DNA of 62,000 bases, taken from positions 34,108 to 96,107 of the forward strand of contig NMRA01000281.1 in assembly GCA_002633005.1 (NCBI GenBank), given 5' to 3'. How positions within the stretch are numbered: the stretch's first letter is position 1; each line of letters opens with the position of its first letter. The notes below the pieces were generated by a model. It saw only the letters and a program-made list of their open reading frames with translations. It searched no databases and had not been told where the DNA came from. Positions 12,301 through 27,300 of this stretch are shown in pieces. The position numbers were made by a program, and so were the translations under genes. The DNA comes from Phoronis australis. Taxonomy: Eukaryota > Phoronida > Phoronidae.

Positions 12301-15300
12301 TTATTTTGGGACTTCTTTGCTTTTGTTGAGAATCTATTACTATTGTGATTCTCTTAATTCACACAAAAATAATTACCAAGATGACCAGTTTTCCAACACT
12401 GTAGCTGATTACCATTTATCAAATAATGTAAACTTTAGCAAACATTGTTTTATGACGTATACACACTATAAACCGTGTTTGTGCAGGACAATAATGATAT
12501 TACTCTTGTTACTTTTGTGGAGTAATATAACATCAACAGAATGTCATGCCAGTCTTATTGCTAAGTAAGTGAAGAGTGTCAGTTACTGCATTTGTTTGCT
12601 TGATGTTGGAAAAGCTCTTTGGTATCTTTTGTCATGTAGTTAAGGATGTTCTCCTCAAAACCATTATGCTGAATGTCTGTTTGGCATTTTCAAAAATCCA
12701 CTTTTCCATGACTTCTGTCTTCCTGTTGATGTTGTTGGCTAGGCCGTTTTTGTGGAAGCTGCACAACCTTTGGCAGTATGTTTCTGTTCATGTAGTTGAT
12801 ACCTGGGAATTATAAACCCGCGCAGGTTCTCTCATGAACCCCCATGGGGACTCTTCCTTAGTGAAGGCTTATCTGGAAAGTAGTTCTGAAAAAGCCCCTG
12901 TGGGGGCTCTTTAGGGGTCGTTTTGCGTGGCACACACTTACAGAAACTAGGGGCAACATGTTATAACTGTTTTATTTTTAATCTGTCCATTAAATGATAA
13001 AGTGATCATTTAAATTCATTTGTTGTGATTCGCCAGGCTTTATTCTTCAAACGATTAATTGTTTTAAAGCCCACATATGAATGATGGTGCTGCAGTCAGC
13101 AATACTGGTTTCTATAAGAGCCCGCCACGTTTTGAAAAAACCCTTATCGGCTCCTCTTGATGCAAAATCACTTTGGGAAAATTAAATGACGTTTCTTAAA
13201 TAGCTCGAGAAGAGATCTTTCGGAAACCCTGCCTCTGTGAGGCATCATTCACAATTACTGCCATTTTCAAGAGTGCTATTTAAGTTAACTATCCTTTCGA
13301 GAAGGGTCCAGGCTTTCTGTAAACATTATGTTCTTGACATTATAGAAGTGGTGTTTAAGAAAACATCCTACACTTGTTGCTGTTTCCACAGTTTAGAAGC
13401 AGCCCTTGTGCTAAATTAGTTGATGGCATGACGGTGTTGTCTGTTTACGACTTCAGTGCATGCTGTCTCAAACCCCCCGGTATATTTGTGGTTCCCCCAA
13501 AGAACAACAATAGTCAGAGCAGATCATCTGGAGACAACAATGCAAATAACGTGACAGCTACATTTTTGAGACTGGTGTCATGCTCAGACACAATGATTAA
13601 ATAAGGCCTATTTTTGCTATGTCTCTGTACGGTATTTTTGTTGTTTGGAGAGTGTGCTTTGAAGTTTAAAGCATAAAGTCACACAGTTAATGTATCACTG
13701 ACCTATGACAATATTAACATTTCTGTTCACTTACTAGGAGAGATGAGGGAAACTTTTGTTTCGCATACCCTTGTGAAAATGGCAGTAACTGTGAACAGTT
13801 CCATATTAGCCAATTGTTATTCTGACCAGATCTATCTTTTATTTATCAGATAACTGTCATTGGAGTCCATGCAAAGCACAGGTCAAGACCAAGCTCCTCT
13901 AGGCTGCATACCACCAAGGTAACACCGTATGTTGAAGGCGACATGGGGCAGAATCCTATGTTGATTCGTGTCAAAAGTCCAGAAATTTTACGGGAGCAGA
14001 AACACGTACCAAAAACGACACAGCAGGAAGCACAGAACAACGCCACTTTTAATACACTTCACGTGCAAAGGAGGGATAGTGATGATGAGCATGGAAGCAA
14101 TGATGAAGAGGAACCAAGAGGCTTGACGCAAGCATTTTCAGGTGAAGAGAACTTGTCAAAACTTAACAACTTTGTCGAGCTTGATTCAGGCGTCCACTTT
14201 CCAGAGACTGGCCAGTTTCTTTCAGACAGTCTCTCAAACGCCAGACCTCTTCAGGCATCTACTCCTCTTAGGCGTGAAGGCGTTGCAGCTGTACCACCAC
14301 TCCGATTAGCTCTGACCTCGGCTGAAGGTCGTAGCCGTAGTTCGAGCGAGCTAAGTCAGTCAGCTGCAGCCTCGCAGCATCCAGGAAGTGGCAATGCTGT
14401 TCATGTAGACATGATGAAGATTATGCAAGAAAGGGCTCACTTAGAAGGGCAGGTGGAAATGATTACCAAAGAGGCCAGTGCAGCATTAGAAGAAAAAGCC
14501 AGGCTCCATTCGATGGTGTTGTCGCTACAGTCAGAACTAGCTTCTAAGCCAAGAAGTGGTGAAGTGGAGGCTTTCAACTATGATGCAAAAGACGTTACGC
14601 ATTTACAAATGCACATCGCAGAACTCGAGGATGCCATTCAGGAAAAGGCAACAAAGTCTAGTCAACTTGCTGATGAACTTGAGAGTGCCAAGAACAAGAA
14701 TAAGATGTTGGTTGAGGAACTAAGTCATGTTCAGAGAGAACTCAGTGATCACGATGGTTATGTTGCGAGTCTGAAAAAGCAGGTGGCTCAACTGCAGAGT
14801 CAGGTCCAGTTGTCCCTTAAGGTTAAAAGTGAGCTTGAAGCTGAGATACAGTCTGTTAGAGGAGATCACGAGGCACTGGTCAATGCAAAAAACTGGTACC
14901 AGAATCAGCTTCAGTTTGCTCAGGAGGCTCGTGTTCAGTTGCAGAATGAACTCACAGTTTTGCAGTCAAAGACTGTCCAACAGGCTACTCTAATAGAACA
15001 GTTGAAAACCCAGAACTCGCAGGCGAGTCATGACCTGAAGTATTCCCATCAGATGGCACTTCAGGAGAAGGAGCAGCTAGCACGCCACCTGGAGGTCATT
15101 GAGGCAGACATGGTCCAGAGAGAGGTCGGATTCGAGAGGATACGATCAGAGCAACTACAGGCAGAGGAGATACTACAAGAGAAGATTTGCCAGGTGAACG
15201 AAGAAAAGAAAAATCTCTCTGGCCTTGTTTCCAAGCTTGCTGAGGTGGAAGCGGAGTTAGAGGAAAAGACTCAATTATTGAAGGCTAAGCAAGACTTGGT

Positions 15301-18300
15301 TGAGCAAATGGAGTTGTCAGTGAAAGAGATGAGTCAAAGATTACAAGAAACTGAGCGAGTTGCAGCCGCCAGGCATCGGGAAATTGAGGAGCTGAAGGAG
15401 AACTATTTTCAGACTAACACCAACTTGTCGCAAGCAGTCCTGCAGACTAGCAATAAGGAAGAAACAATAAAACAGCTTAAGAATGAAAAGAAGTATTTGG
15501 AGACTGCTCTTCGGGAAGCGGTGATAGAGAAGAACGAATATGATGCAGCCATTCAGGTGCTGAAAGGTGACATGCAAGTGATTGAAGCTAACTTTCGCCA
15601 GATGAAGCAAGATCTGAGTGCAAAGACGAAGGAGCTTGAAGACCTTAAAATGGAAAACAGTGCTATCAATGGTGTGGTAAACGAGCTGCAAGGCCAACTG
15701 AAAACTCAACAGGCAGAATTTGAAGAGCAGACGTTAAGTGTAAGAGGAAGAAATGAAATGGTTGTGGAGATGGAGCGCCAGAAGACGGAACTAGAACACG
15801 AGTTGACTTCATTGAGGAAAGAACTGGACAGAGTGCAGGAAGCTCATCAGTTGGTAATGGAGGAGAGACAGAATCTAGAAGAACTGTTGATCATTGCTAA
15901 GAAGCATTCAAAAGATTTGGAAACTGACCTTCAAAATGCATTGCAAGAAAAGGCTCATCTAGAAGGTCAGCTGGAGTTTGTTCACATCGAGCAATCTAAG
16001 ATGAATCAGGTTACCAAGGAGAATAGTGATTTAAAGACTAGAGTGTCTCAGCTGGAAGCAAGACTGTCTGAAGACCTGTCTGCTAATAGTGTAAAGATTG
16101 CTGGGCTTGAAAGGGAAATACGGGTTTGCAAAAGCGAGCTGAAACAGAAGGAAAAACAGGGGGAATCAAGTGTTGCTGTCTTAACCAAAAAGTTGCGAGA
16201 AACCATTGAGGCCAAAGAGGCTTGTGAGAGATCTTTAGAGGAATTACAGTCGAACTCTGAGGCTGTCGAAACTGTAGAGGCATGGAAGGACAAGGTTCAG
16301 GTATGTTGTTTTCTGTTTTGGTCTGTCTTGGTAACACAGTCTATCAACACTGCAGTTCTTGAATGCTTTCAGTACTAGGACATTAGTCACTGATTGTTGA
16401 CTTTCCGTTTTATATCTTTACAGTTTAGAATAAGAACAGTGTTCATGAATCGAGCCAGTTAGAAAGTTGTCCGGCACAAGAATGACCTGAGGTCGCGTAA
16501 TTACTCACAGAAATTTTATCATCAAGTTAATTGAGTTTTTCTTACACATGTTCCCATACCTGTCCTGTGTTGAATCACTTAGTGGTAGCATACAGCTACG
16601 GCCGCGAGTTGATAATATTGAGCAATCTAAATCAGCAGATCAATGTCTCTGTCTAAAGAGTTTTTTTTTTGAAATTGGATGTTGCACCATGTAAATCTGT
16701 GAGGTGTGCCTTGAAATCCCTTTTCAGGTGGTTTCAAGTGAACTGGAGTTAGTGAGGCAACAAAAGGTTGCCTTAGAATTACACATTGAGAAGCTCAGTA
16801 TGTCAACTAGCCAAGATGTTTCCCAGTATCAACAGAAGATTGGGCAACTGGAGACACTTGTAGAGGAACTGAAGAGCCAAGACTGTCGTCGACTGTTGGA
16901 ACTGGAACGAGAGAAAGGCAGGCTCGCAGGTAATAAGCTAGTAATAATAGGAAATCAAAGTCATTTACATTTGAATGTGAATGCTAGGGTCTGTTTCTGG
17001 GTGCGACTAATGGCTTTTGTCGTTTGACTTAAGAGAAAAGTCAGAAATCTGACTACGAATAGTCAAAAGTTGATTTTTGTTTTTTGCATGTCTTGAAGCA
17101 TTTTGTCATCTGTCTGGTCTAAATGACTACATATTTTGGCCATTTGACTTTGAGTTGTAGACAGATTATCTGTTTTCTGCCTTAGTCAGTTTTCTTGAAA
17201 TGTGCTAAGTCATCCATAGAATGATTTTTAGCCAAAAATCAAACATTAGAGTCAATAGGTTCTTCAAGAAACAGGCCCCAGTCAATTTTCAAAGCTCTGA
17301 CAATTCATTGTTTCTGAGCCTCTGGTTGGGATCTAGGATTAAGTCCAATACCATCGTGACAAAAGGGCTCTAAACAAAGATTTGACCAAAATTCTGAGGG
17401 TCACGGGAATAAAACTTGTTTATACACAACCGATTGAACCCACGATATGGTTGACGTATCTGGTAGTCCAACCACTGAACCACTGATCACACTCTGTGGG
17501 TAAATATACCGCGGCTGTATTTTTGTGAAATGACCTGTGTCGAGTTACATGAATTAATGGGTGTACTCTTATAATAAGAAAATTCTTCATTTTTGCAAAA
17601 AAAAAATTTTTGAAAAGTTGCCTTTTTTGAAGGGTGACATGTGACTGATGTAGAAACCTGGCAAATAATGAACACAGATTTTTTGTGACGTTCATTTTAA
17701 ATTTTTGTATTAAAAATATTTAACGGATTGAAATATATTTTTGTGCCATATTGCATACTAAATTAATCAAGAATAGACCTTTTGCTAGATAAGAAACAAG
17801 AGGATTTTTGACACACTTTCTTTTGCATCATAGTGCCAGCCTGTTACAGGAATTGGCATGAGTTTTGTTAGACCTAGTGCTGATTTTCAATATGTCCGGC
17901 TATAAAACTTATGCAAATGTTAACTACAAGCTGCTGATTTGTTTTCCATTTTCTGCTATGCTTGGAAAGCAGTAAGTAGTCTCATTACCGTTAGTCAGTT
18001 ACTTGGCTGTGTATCTTCACCTGTTAGGAATACAACAGAGTCACTTGGCCCTGAAGCAGCACGCTAATGTCCTGGAAGACGCAGTGGGTCGTCGAGAGGT
18101 GTTGCTTGCTGAGGTCAAGTCACAGTTTGACCGTGACATGGCGGACCGTGACCGTAAGGAGCAAGAATTGACGCGGAAACTGCAGCATTATGAGGAGCAA
18201 TGGCAGAAGGAGAGAACAAGCAACAAGCAGGTGAAGCAGAAGGTAAGGGTCATAGCCACACAATACAATCATGCTTATCGGCCTGACTTGACATACAGTG

Positions 18301-21300
18301 GGGTGCAGTGCAGTTCACTTCATGTCATACCGTCAGTTTCGACGTAAATTATTATTATTTTTATGCGCCCACATATTTATATGTGGACGCATTATGCCGT
18401 CATCTCCATCCGTCTGTCCATGCGACGTCCGTCCGTGCGGCGTCCGGCGCCCGTCCGTCTGGTGTCCGGCATCCGAGTACCGATGTGCCCCTTAGTGGCA
18501 ATTTTAGTTTTTTATGCTTACAATTGTATCTTCAAAAGTCATTAACAGATTTTTATTAAATTTTAAATATAGCCATCTATTGGTGTGATGACGCTATCCT
18601 CCTGTTTTTGGATGGAATCGAGGTTTTTTTGCGCCACCTAGTAGCCATTTTTGCTGTTTTCAAATCTTGTTTTTGGCGTTCACCCCTGTATCAACCAAAT
18701 CATTTGAAAATTGGCAGATATGTTCTCAGTGTGAAGACGACCCTTGATGATGGTGACTGACTACTGTGGCACCTACTAGTGGTAGTTTTGTTTTGCGCCC
18801 ATAATTGTATCTCCTAAATCCACTGCAGGATCTTTATTAAATTTTGTAAGTGTATTCATATGAAGATAACAACAGCCGACGACGACTTTCAGGTGGATAC
18901 AACAGACACTCTGCCCACTAGTGGCAATTTCATTTTATTCGGTTTTCCTTTGTTTCTCTGAAGTTCCTTGACAGATTGATATGAAATGTACAATGTTCCT
19001 ATTTTTGGATGGATTGTATGTTTTTGCACCATCTAGTGGCCATTTTTATGATTTTAAGTAAAGAACCCTAAAACCACACCATTTGCAATGCATTCGTGGG
19101 TGCATTTCAATGCTCCGCCTTGCTCGTGTTTAATGTTTAGTACAAAAAAATATAATGTACCACAGTAGGAGTTAAGTCCAGACAACATATCTTGTCGTAA
19201 ATTATGCTCGTAAGCGGGATCTTGCATTAAGTGGTCTTTGACTTGGCGACGATCGTAAGCACTCTTACAAGGTGACCCTGCCAAGTGGAGAGTCTCAGCT
19301 ATACATTCAAGGAACGATTGATTATTAACTATGGCACAGAATTCCAATAAGACAAAAATTGAAGATGAATTAGTTTCGTTTTTAGATAGAAATGCAAACT
19401 GGGATTGTGTATTATTAAGCCGATGAGAGTCAGTTGTCATAGTGACAATATCCAAGAATATGACAATAAATCGTCACATTATGTACACTGGCTTTAATGG
19501 GAAATGATTTGTGTTTAGGGTCAGCAGGCTAAGACATCTGATTGGTTCTCGATGACGACTTTTGGTTTACAGACCAAATCTGATGTCTCGGCCACTGACC
19601 TAGTGGAACCTGAATCAGGTGCAGCTCATTGTGTTGCCACAAAATAGACCTTTACTTGAAGTTAATCTGCAGTTAATTCCAACAGGTTCTTGCATAACCT
19701 GTTTGCTGACCAAAATCTTTTGGGCCAGTTTTGGAAAAAAACAAATTTGACAAGTCTGGTGGAAAATTGACAACTTTTTGAAACCACTCGGCGACAAGTT
19801 TTGGCAGTTTTTGAGTTGCTTATAGTGCCTCAATTAAAATCGTTGCTTGAATTTTGCAATATTAAAGCCTTCTACAGTGCTGTAAGTGCTCACATTTTAC
19901 CATTTAATAGACCTACATACTATAATGCTAAAAATGAAGTAAAATGTCTCAAGTTTGTAGAGAACCGTTTTAAAAAACCCTCATTTTATTGCAAGCTCAA
20001 TTGGAAGACTTTTTACTGTAATTGCTAATTTAGAAATGTTTTATGTCAAGTGCCAGGTGTTTCTACCTTCTTTCTATGGGTCTTGATAAGTAAATTCATT
20101 TGAGGGAAAAAACATGACTGTACTTCTTGTTTACTTAATTCATTCACCTTGATTTAACTCATCCACTGTATAGAAAATAATGCTCAAAAGACCTGTCTAG
20201 TGAGGTCTGTCTCGTCAATGTAACAGATTTTTTTTTTTTTACATTCCTACTTGACACTATTGCTGAGGGCTGTTCCAGTAAAATCCGTGTGGGAGGGGGG
20301 GGACAGCAGCAGAAATAAAAATTCATGGGTGGTGGTCTTCAGAAAAAAACTCAAATTATGGGTGGTCATTCCTGTAAGAAGTGATGCATTAAAAATGGGT
20401 GGTGTTTTTTGACCTGTTAATGTTGATCCCAATAACAAAGAGCCCATATTGCCGGTGAACAGAGTGCAATATGTTCACTAAGCCATTAATCAAGTCTTGG
20501 GCAACTTGATTTGAGTTAACTGTCTGTCTGCAGTCCTATTGAATTGAAGTTATGCAACACTAAACTGGTGTTAACACATATAAGAAAATTGATGATTTTA
20601 AATAAAAAGTATGAGGAGTAAGATAAACAAGTTCCAATATTCACTTGACATAGAAGTATAAAAGAGTTCCTGGAGACAGTTTGAGATTCATAGATCCTTA
20701 TAATTGAAAAAATGTTCATTGAAATTATAGACACATGGTGAACAGAGACACCTGGTGGCTGCCAAAAGTATTGCTCACAGGCTACTTTAGTTTTTGACAA
20801 TATTGGACAAGACAACTAGTTCTTGTCTGTCAATCATTTAAGTTCTCAACAGGTCCTCCTGGAGGCAATTTGTTTGCAAGCGTTGGATTTTATATTTTAA
20901 CCTATTAAAAATAATTAAAAAATTATGGGTCATGGGTTGGAGAATTAAATGAAAAATATGGGCGGTGGGTACGAAATAAAAGTGCCTTCCCCCCCTCCCA
21001 TACAGATTTTGCTGGAACAGCCCTGAGGAAAGTTTAGCCAAGTAATTATGAGAGCATCACAGACTAGAAATTCTAATTTAATGTAGAAATCATCTAACTT
21101 GCTTTTGTGTGTATGTTCTCAAAGAGGTTGCACTTTGGCTCAAGTGAGATTTAATTACAGAAATAGTTATGTGGAGCGTAATACCAAATTTCTGACTTAA
21201 GTCTTCACTTTCATGAAACAGGCTCTTGGCTACTCTACTACAGGCATCTTATTTACAGCGGCGGCCATTTTTTCTTCCTCTTATGTATCGGATTGTTTAC

Positions 21301-24300
21301 TTGGTACATGTATATATGCTCCTTTAAGCACATTTAAAATGATGCCACAGTAGTGTCTAGCTTCCAGAGTAATATACTGATTGTGATCGTATCTTGTCAA
21401 ACAGCAAAGCATTTTTGTATCATTTTCCAGTTGGCCGTGTTGCAAAAGGAGAAGTCAGATTTGAAAAACTCTGTGGAAGACCTGCAGTCACGGCTAAACG
21501 CGTCGCTAGCTGATGCTACGTCCAGGGACGAGGTTGAACAACTGACCAATCGACTGTTGAGCCTGGAGTCCACCAGTGACCAGTACAGGCTGGACATAGG
21601 GCAAGGAGAGGCGGAGAAGAGGAGATTGAGTGTTGAAGTTGAGAGTCTGAGGAGAGCACTGGCTGAGAGTGATGACAGACACAGCATGTTTGTGGATCAG
21701 GTGGAGGTAGGAACTCGAAGTTCAACTGGCATGCCTTTTTCATTTTTTTTATAAACAATCAATTTGAACAATGTAATGTGTGCTGTTACGTTCTGCCTGG
21801 CATTACACACTCAGTGTATTGCGTGGATCATCAAAAACTGACAAGATATTCCCTCACTGCAGGAAGCCTGTGTCATTGTCAACAGAGTGGTCAAGGTTGG
21901 CATTGCACACGAAATTCTCTGACAGTGGTGTCACACCCAGTGTTTTTTTGTGTTTTTGTTGGTATTAGTGGACTATCGTAGTAGGTCTCATAGTAAGCTC
22001 ACTGGCACCAAGATTGGATGTTGCAGCTGATTTGTTGTTCTAAGTGTTATCCTTTCAGGATTTTGAAATGTGTAAAGCTTCAAAGCTTATCCACTTGTTA
22101 AGTTAGGCCTGTATTCAATATTAGGTTTTATAATTGCACTTGAAGGTTATGCAAGGTTACGCATTGTGCCAGGCTTTTACAAGTAACTTCACACCACACA
22201 GTCTTATGAATATTTAATACCCTTTAACTGACCGCTGGACAGCTGCATTGGAAAATTCAATTATCATACTGTATTAGTCCAAATTGGAAAAAAGTCTAGT
22301 ACACAGTCAACGATTTACGTACTTTGATCTTCATTCTGAGCCCTTTCTCAAACTAATGATGTTATGTCATCCTGCATGCCAACATCGATCACCTTGCGAC
22401 GTGTCAGTTGCGCCGTGACAGAAGTTAATGTCTAAGTGGGTACCAAATGTTAAAAATACCAACCTCACAGGTTTACTCACTCTTCCAAAGGGATTTTTTG
22501 CTTTGTTTGAATTGAACTTGGTTTCAAGAAGTCACTTGGAATCCCCTGACAGCTATACTGACTTGACGACTGAAACTCGTCGTGACGACTAACGTAATAG
22601 TCTGGGGTAATGATGATATGTCACATCTTCTCGAGCCTAGAAATCATTTCCGATCAAAAAGGATGCGGTAAGTTTGAGAGACTATTTTCAACTTCCATGT
22701 GTGCTTGTGTGTCACTGTGTTGTAAGTTTTTGACTTCATGTACATTTCAGTCTCTGAAGTGGTTGATTGAGCAGAAGTCGCGTGAAGTGGATAGTTTCGA
22801 TAACCAACTGCGGTTGTCTGAGGACAGGCATGAAGTGGAGATCAACAACTTTAACAAAGCTCTGAAGGTATTACTTTACCTGCAGTTTAATTGTTCACAG
22901 TTTATGTCTGTGTTTAAACGCTACATTTGACAGTAGATAAAGACACGTCAGAACAATGGCCAATTTCTCTGCCTACTGAGAAAATGTGGCAATATGGTAG
23001 AGTTCAATAAATATCATCTTGCTTCAGGTGCAGACAAAGGACTATTCCACTTTGTGCTGTCGCACTAATGCCACTTTCTATATACCACAGCGCCCTCTTT
23101 GATTCTGTGCCTCTTACCCCTTAATGCTGTCCCTCAACGAACACAAAACGAGGCAGCTACTTACAAGTACTCTCAAGTTCGTCAATGTCACGACTATTTT
23201 GTGTTCTGGTCCTGTGATCAAACAACTACAAGTTCCGTATTTTATATTTTTCTAAGTATGTGAATGACTGACCTATCTTAAAGTTCCAACAACATCCTTT
23301 GATGACTTTGGGGGAGGGAGTTCTGGTAGTCCAGGCTTATAACTGATTTAGTTATCTGTTTTTGGTGCTGATTTGATGTCAGCTCTGAATAGATTGATTT
23401 AAGGGTTTTCTTGATATGAAGAGATTTGTGACAGGCTTTATTCAGACTTCATTGTTTCTTATGGTGGCGGAGTCAACCATTGGGGCGACGTCACTTAATA
23501 TGAGAAAGGCTAGCATCTTGGTTTGTGTAACTAGTGTCTCCACCGTCACTTTGCGAGTCATGACAACTGAATGATCCTGAAGCACAAAGTCAATGATCGA
23601 GACATTCGAAGTGAAGGTGGAAAACATTTGATGTGCACTTACTTTCTTGGAAAAGAATTTGGCTTCATTTTTGATTTTTGTTATTTCTTTTAGTGATCAA
23701 CATGCTCTAGCATAATTACTTATTACAGAATAATGTTGTTTTTATCTTCCTGTTAGACCGCTCACCAGGAGCTAGAAGCCCTAAAGTTAGAACTGAGCGC
23801 TGCCCGCAAGAGCAAGTATGTGTACCAGGCAAAACTGGCCGAATTGAGAAACGCAATGAAACTCAAGGTTAAAACTCAGGTAATGCTGCTAGGAGATATC
23901 GATTTTTCTTATAGATTGTGACTATGTCTTATAAGTTAGCCAAATGTGGCTGAGTAGCAGTTGCCACAGGTCATGTATATATAACTGTTGATTGAATTGA
24001 ATATTGGTCTTTAAAGAGTGCAATAGTTTCAGGCATTCCCCGTGTAATTGTTCACATCTCGTGTTTGTAAAACTTTGAATAGAATGAACCTTTCTGTCAC
24101 TCACACCCAAGTTCATGATCTTGATGTGCAAGTTCATGGCTAGCTTTTCACAACACTCCCAGACAAAGGACCTGGTCATGCCCAGAATTTGCTGCAGAGG
24201 GAAATATCGGAGAGTGATCAAGTGCCATTTGATGTGAACGTTTTCTGCTACAGTTGGTGATGGCATGATAACTAGTTGATATTGTAGCTTCATTGAGCTT

Positions 24301-27300
24301 GTAACTGTAAAACATTAAATTAATGGAGTTCTGGGATATTTAGAATCATGGTTTCTTATATAAATAGTTGCTATAAACTTGTACTCCGTCAAAGAAAATA
24401 ACTTTTGATTGAGACCAGGTACCACAGCTATAAAATTGGCCGTAACTTGTTCCTTACTCATGAGAAGTGATTTTTGTGTGTTCACATAACTATGTCTAAT
24501 TTATGTGGGCGCATAAAGTACATATTTCATAATGCAGCCGTACATTGCTGTCATCTCTGTCCGGGCATCTAGCATGCATTGCTGCATCTCCGAATTCCTT
24601 GGGGGGATCTTCCTGAAAGTTTTTCAGGTGTGTTCCTAGAGAGATGACTTCAGATGGTGACATTCAGACAGCGATCTGTGCCCTTGAGTGGCACTTTGAT
24701 CATTAATTGTTTCTTTCTAATATTTTTGACAGATTTTCTTAAAGTTTTGCTGATAGGTTTCTGAGACGCCTCCCGGTACCCATTTTTATTTTTTCTGTCT
24801 GAAATTTGCCAAGTGAGTTTGTGTTAAGGAGATGATAAGACCTTTTTACGGATGGATTAGATCTTTCCGCACCACCTAGGTGCCACTTTTGTTTATTTTT
24901 GAGTCTGATTTTGCCATCAGCTGGATCTTAGTAAAATTTGAGCTGACTCTGTATTCATATTATCGACATAGCAACAACTTTTTTCAGAGTGACTGTGTCT
25001 CGTGGCAATTTTATGTTTATGTTTACCTTAAGTTTTTACCTTCTGAGTTTCTGGGTGATTGTTCATGAAATTTGACAAATTGTCCATTAGGGAGATGACG
25101 AGTTCTCCTTGTTTCCAGATGAGTTCAAAACAAAATGGCCTTATCGTACTATTGGATAACATTCCTAGAAGCATACCATTCACTGTGAGGTCATGGGTGC
25201 ATTTCAACACTTTATGTTGCTCTTGCTGATCTTCAGAAGAACACACAGTTGGTTATTTCTCAAGACCGTGTTCGGTGAATTAAATGAATACACCGTCATA
25301 CGCTATTAAAAGTCAGATGGTATTGTTCGCTTGTATTTAACTGTTCGTTTTGGGAAAGGATATACCAACTTCTCTCAAATGTGGAGAAATATGTAAACTC
25401 TACTTTTGATGCTTTTACTGTCATATTGGGAGTTATTGGGTGCAGGGATAAGTCTCTAATAACAAATATTTTTAGTACTCGAAGTAAAGGCATTTTTCCC
25501 CTACAAATGCAGAGCACTTACCTCTTCATTAATTAAAAGTAAATTGATTTATTATTTGAAAATATAAAAATATATTTTCACAAGATATTGAAATTTTTTT
25601 TTAAACAGTCAAATGATGGATATTGGACTATAATTTCTGGGGTAGATTATGTAACATGCAGTTTGCGTACTTGTGGTGGGAATGTGTGTCAGTCTGATCA
25701 TTAAACATAACATGTTGTAGCTGAGATTTTTTTCTGCCTTACATGTACATGTTTGCATAATTATGCAATGAATAGTAAAAAGAAAAAAATTCACCATGAT
25801 GACAAATCACTTTACTAATCCTGGTCTCAAGCAATAACAAACATTCAAATCTTTTGATGCACCCACTGTATCGGGTACACTTAACCATAGGTGTATATTA
25901 CACATTGAGTCTATCCATATTTAGTACAGTAAACTTGCGGGTTAACGCCCATGCCCAGGTAATCGCCCACCTAGGATTTTTGCCAAATTTCAATGTAATC
26001 GCCCACTCCCAAGTTGCCAATTTTTGGTTTAAGTGCCCACTGCTTGAGTAATGGGCCACCCCCTCCCACTCGTCTCAGGGTTTCCCAATTTAAGCACCCA
26101 GGGCATTAACACGGAAGTTTACAGTACCCAACAACGTGGGACGACCTGTATTTATGAAAGAGAATGTACCAAAGCAGGTCCAGCTGGGTATTCCTGCCAA
26201 AGCAAGTCCTCTAGTTGTATAATTAGGTGTACCTGCTATAGTGGAGACACCTATAGGAAACTGGTGACACACTTCTGAAAGATCTGCTAAGGGAAGTCAA
26301 ACAGATGGCTTTGTAAAAAGACAATTAGGATGGTTGCCGCTGTGCAAGCTTGTGTACAATTTCAGCCAAAATCAGTATGAACCGATCCGTGTTGTACATA
26401 AATTGCATGTCAATATGGTCATGTAATACAGCCTGTCTTGAGCAAACTAGCAGTCAAAGAGATTTTGACAATACACTTTGCAAACAGATTTCTAAGTGAT
26501 GAGAGAGAACAATAATTTGGCATAAACTGGTTAAATGTCAAAATTTCAGCATTCTAACAGCCAGCTAGATTCACAGACGGAGAATGACAGATTTGTGGAA
26601 ATTGAGCGCATTTTACAGAGTGAAAGTGGACCTCTATTCTACTCCAGCCAGTAAGTTGAGTGCTGAAACTTAGTAGAGGCAGATCAATAATTGTGTAGAC
26701 TGTTATTAAAGTTCCCATGGAGACTGTAAAGTTCTAACTCTATAGCAGGATACAACTCTCGGTTGGTTCAAAAGAATGTTCCATGTTGTTTGCAGATGCT
26801 AAACTCACAAACAGTGAATAGTCTTCAAATAGGACTTTCAGCCTGCCATTTTATAATTGAGTGTAGGAAACAATTTTGTTCAACAGCAAGACTGTCACAG
26901 CATTATTACTTTTCTCTCAAGGAGTTATTATTTTTATGACTTGTGAGACTACATTAAAGATGGCACATGGCCACTTGTCAAATCATTCCAGATTTTTCGT
27001 CAGCTAGTCTAATCCCTTTTATTTACACCCAATGTACATCTGAGGTTTGTTATCGTAAGAAACACTTATTACATTTCAATAAATGTGTTCAGGGTTTGTT
27101 GATGACAAATTTGGAAATTTAATGCAATGCTGATGGGATGTCCTCAGCCTGTAGCCAGATATTTTGGAAGTAGTCACTCACAAGGGTCCCAATTTATGAG
27201 AAACTTTCTCTGCCGAATAACACCCATCATACTGGTTCTCAAGATTCGGGCCCCCTGTGAGTTACGTACTATTGTCGATATTTCTATCCTTGCTCACTTG

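Noticed and set aside
15341-16337. Antisense frames inside the large GOLGA3 exon
   Set aside because: Shadows of the Glu/Gln/Leu-rich coiled-coil codons on the other strand.
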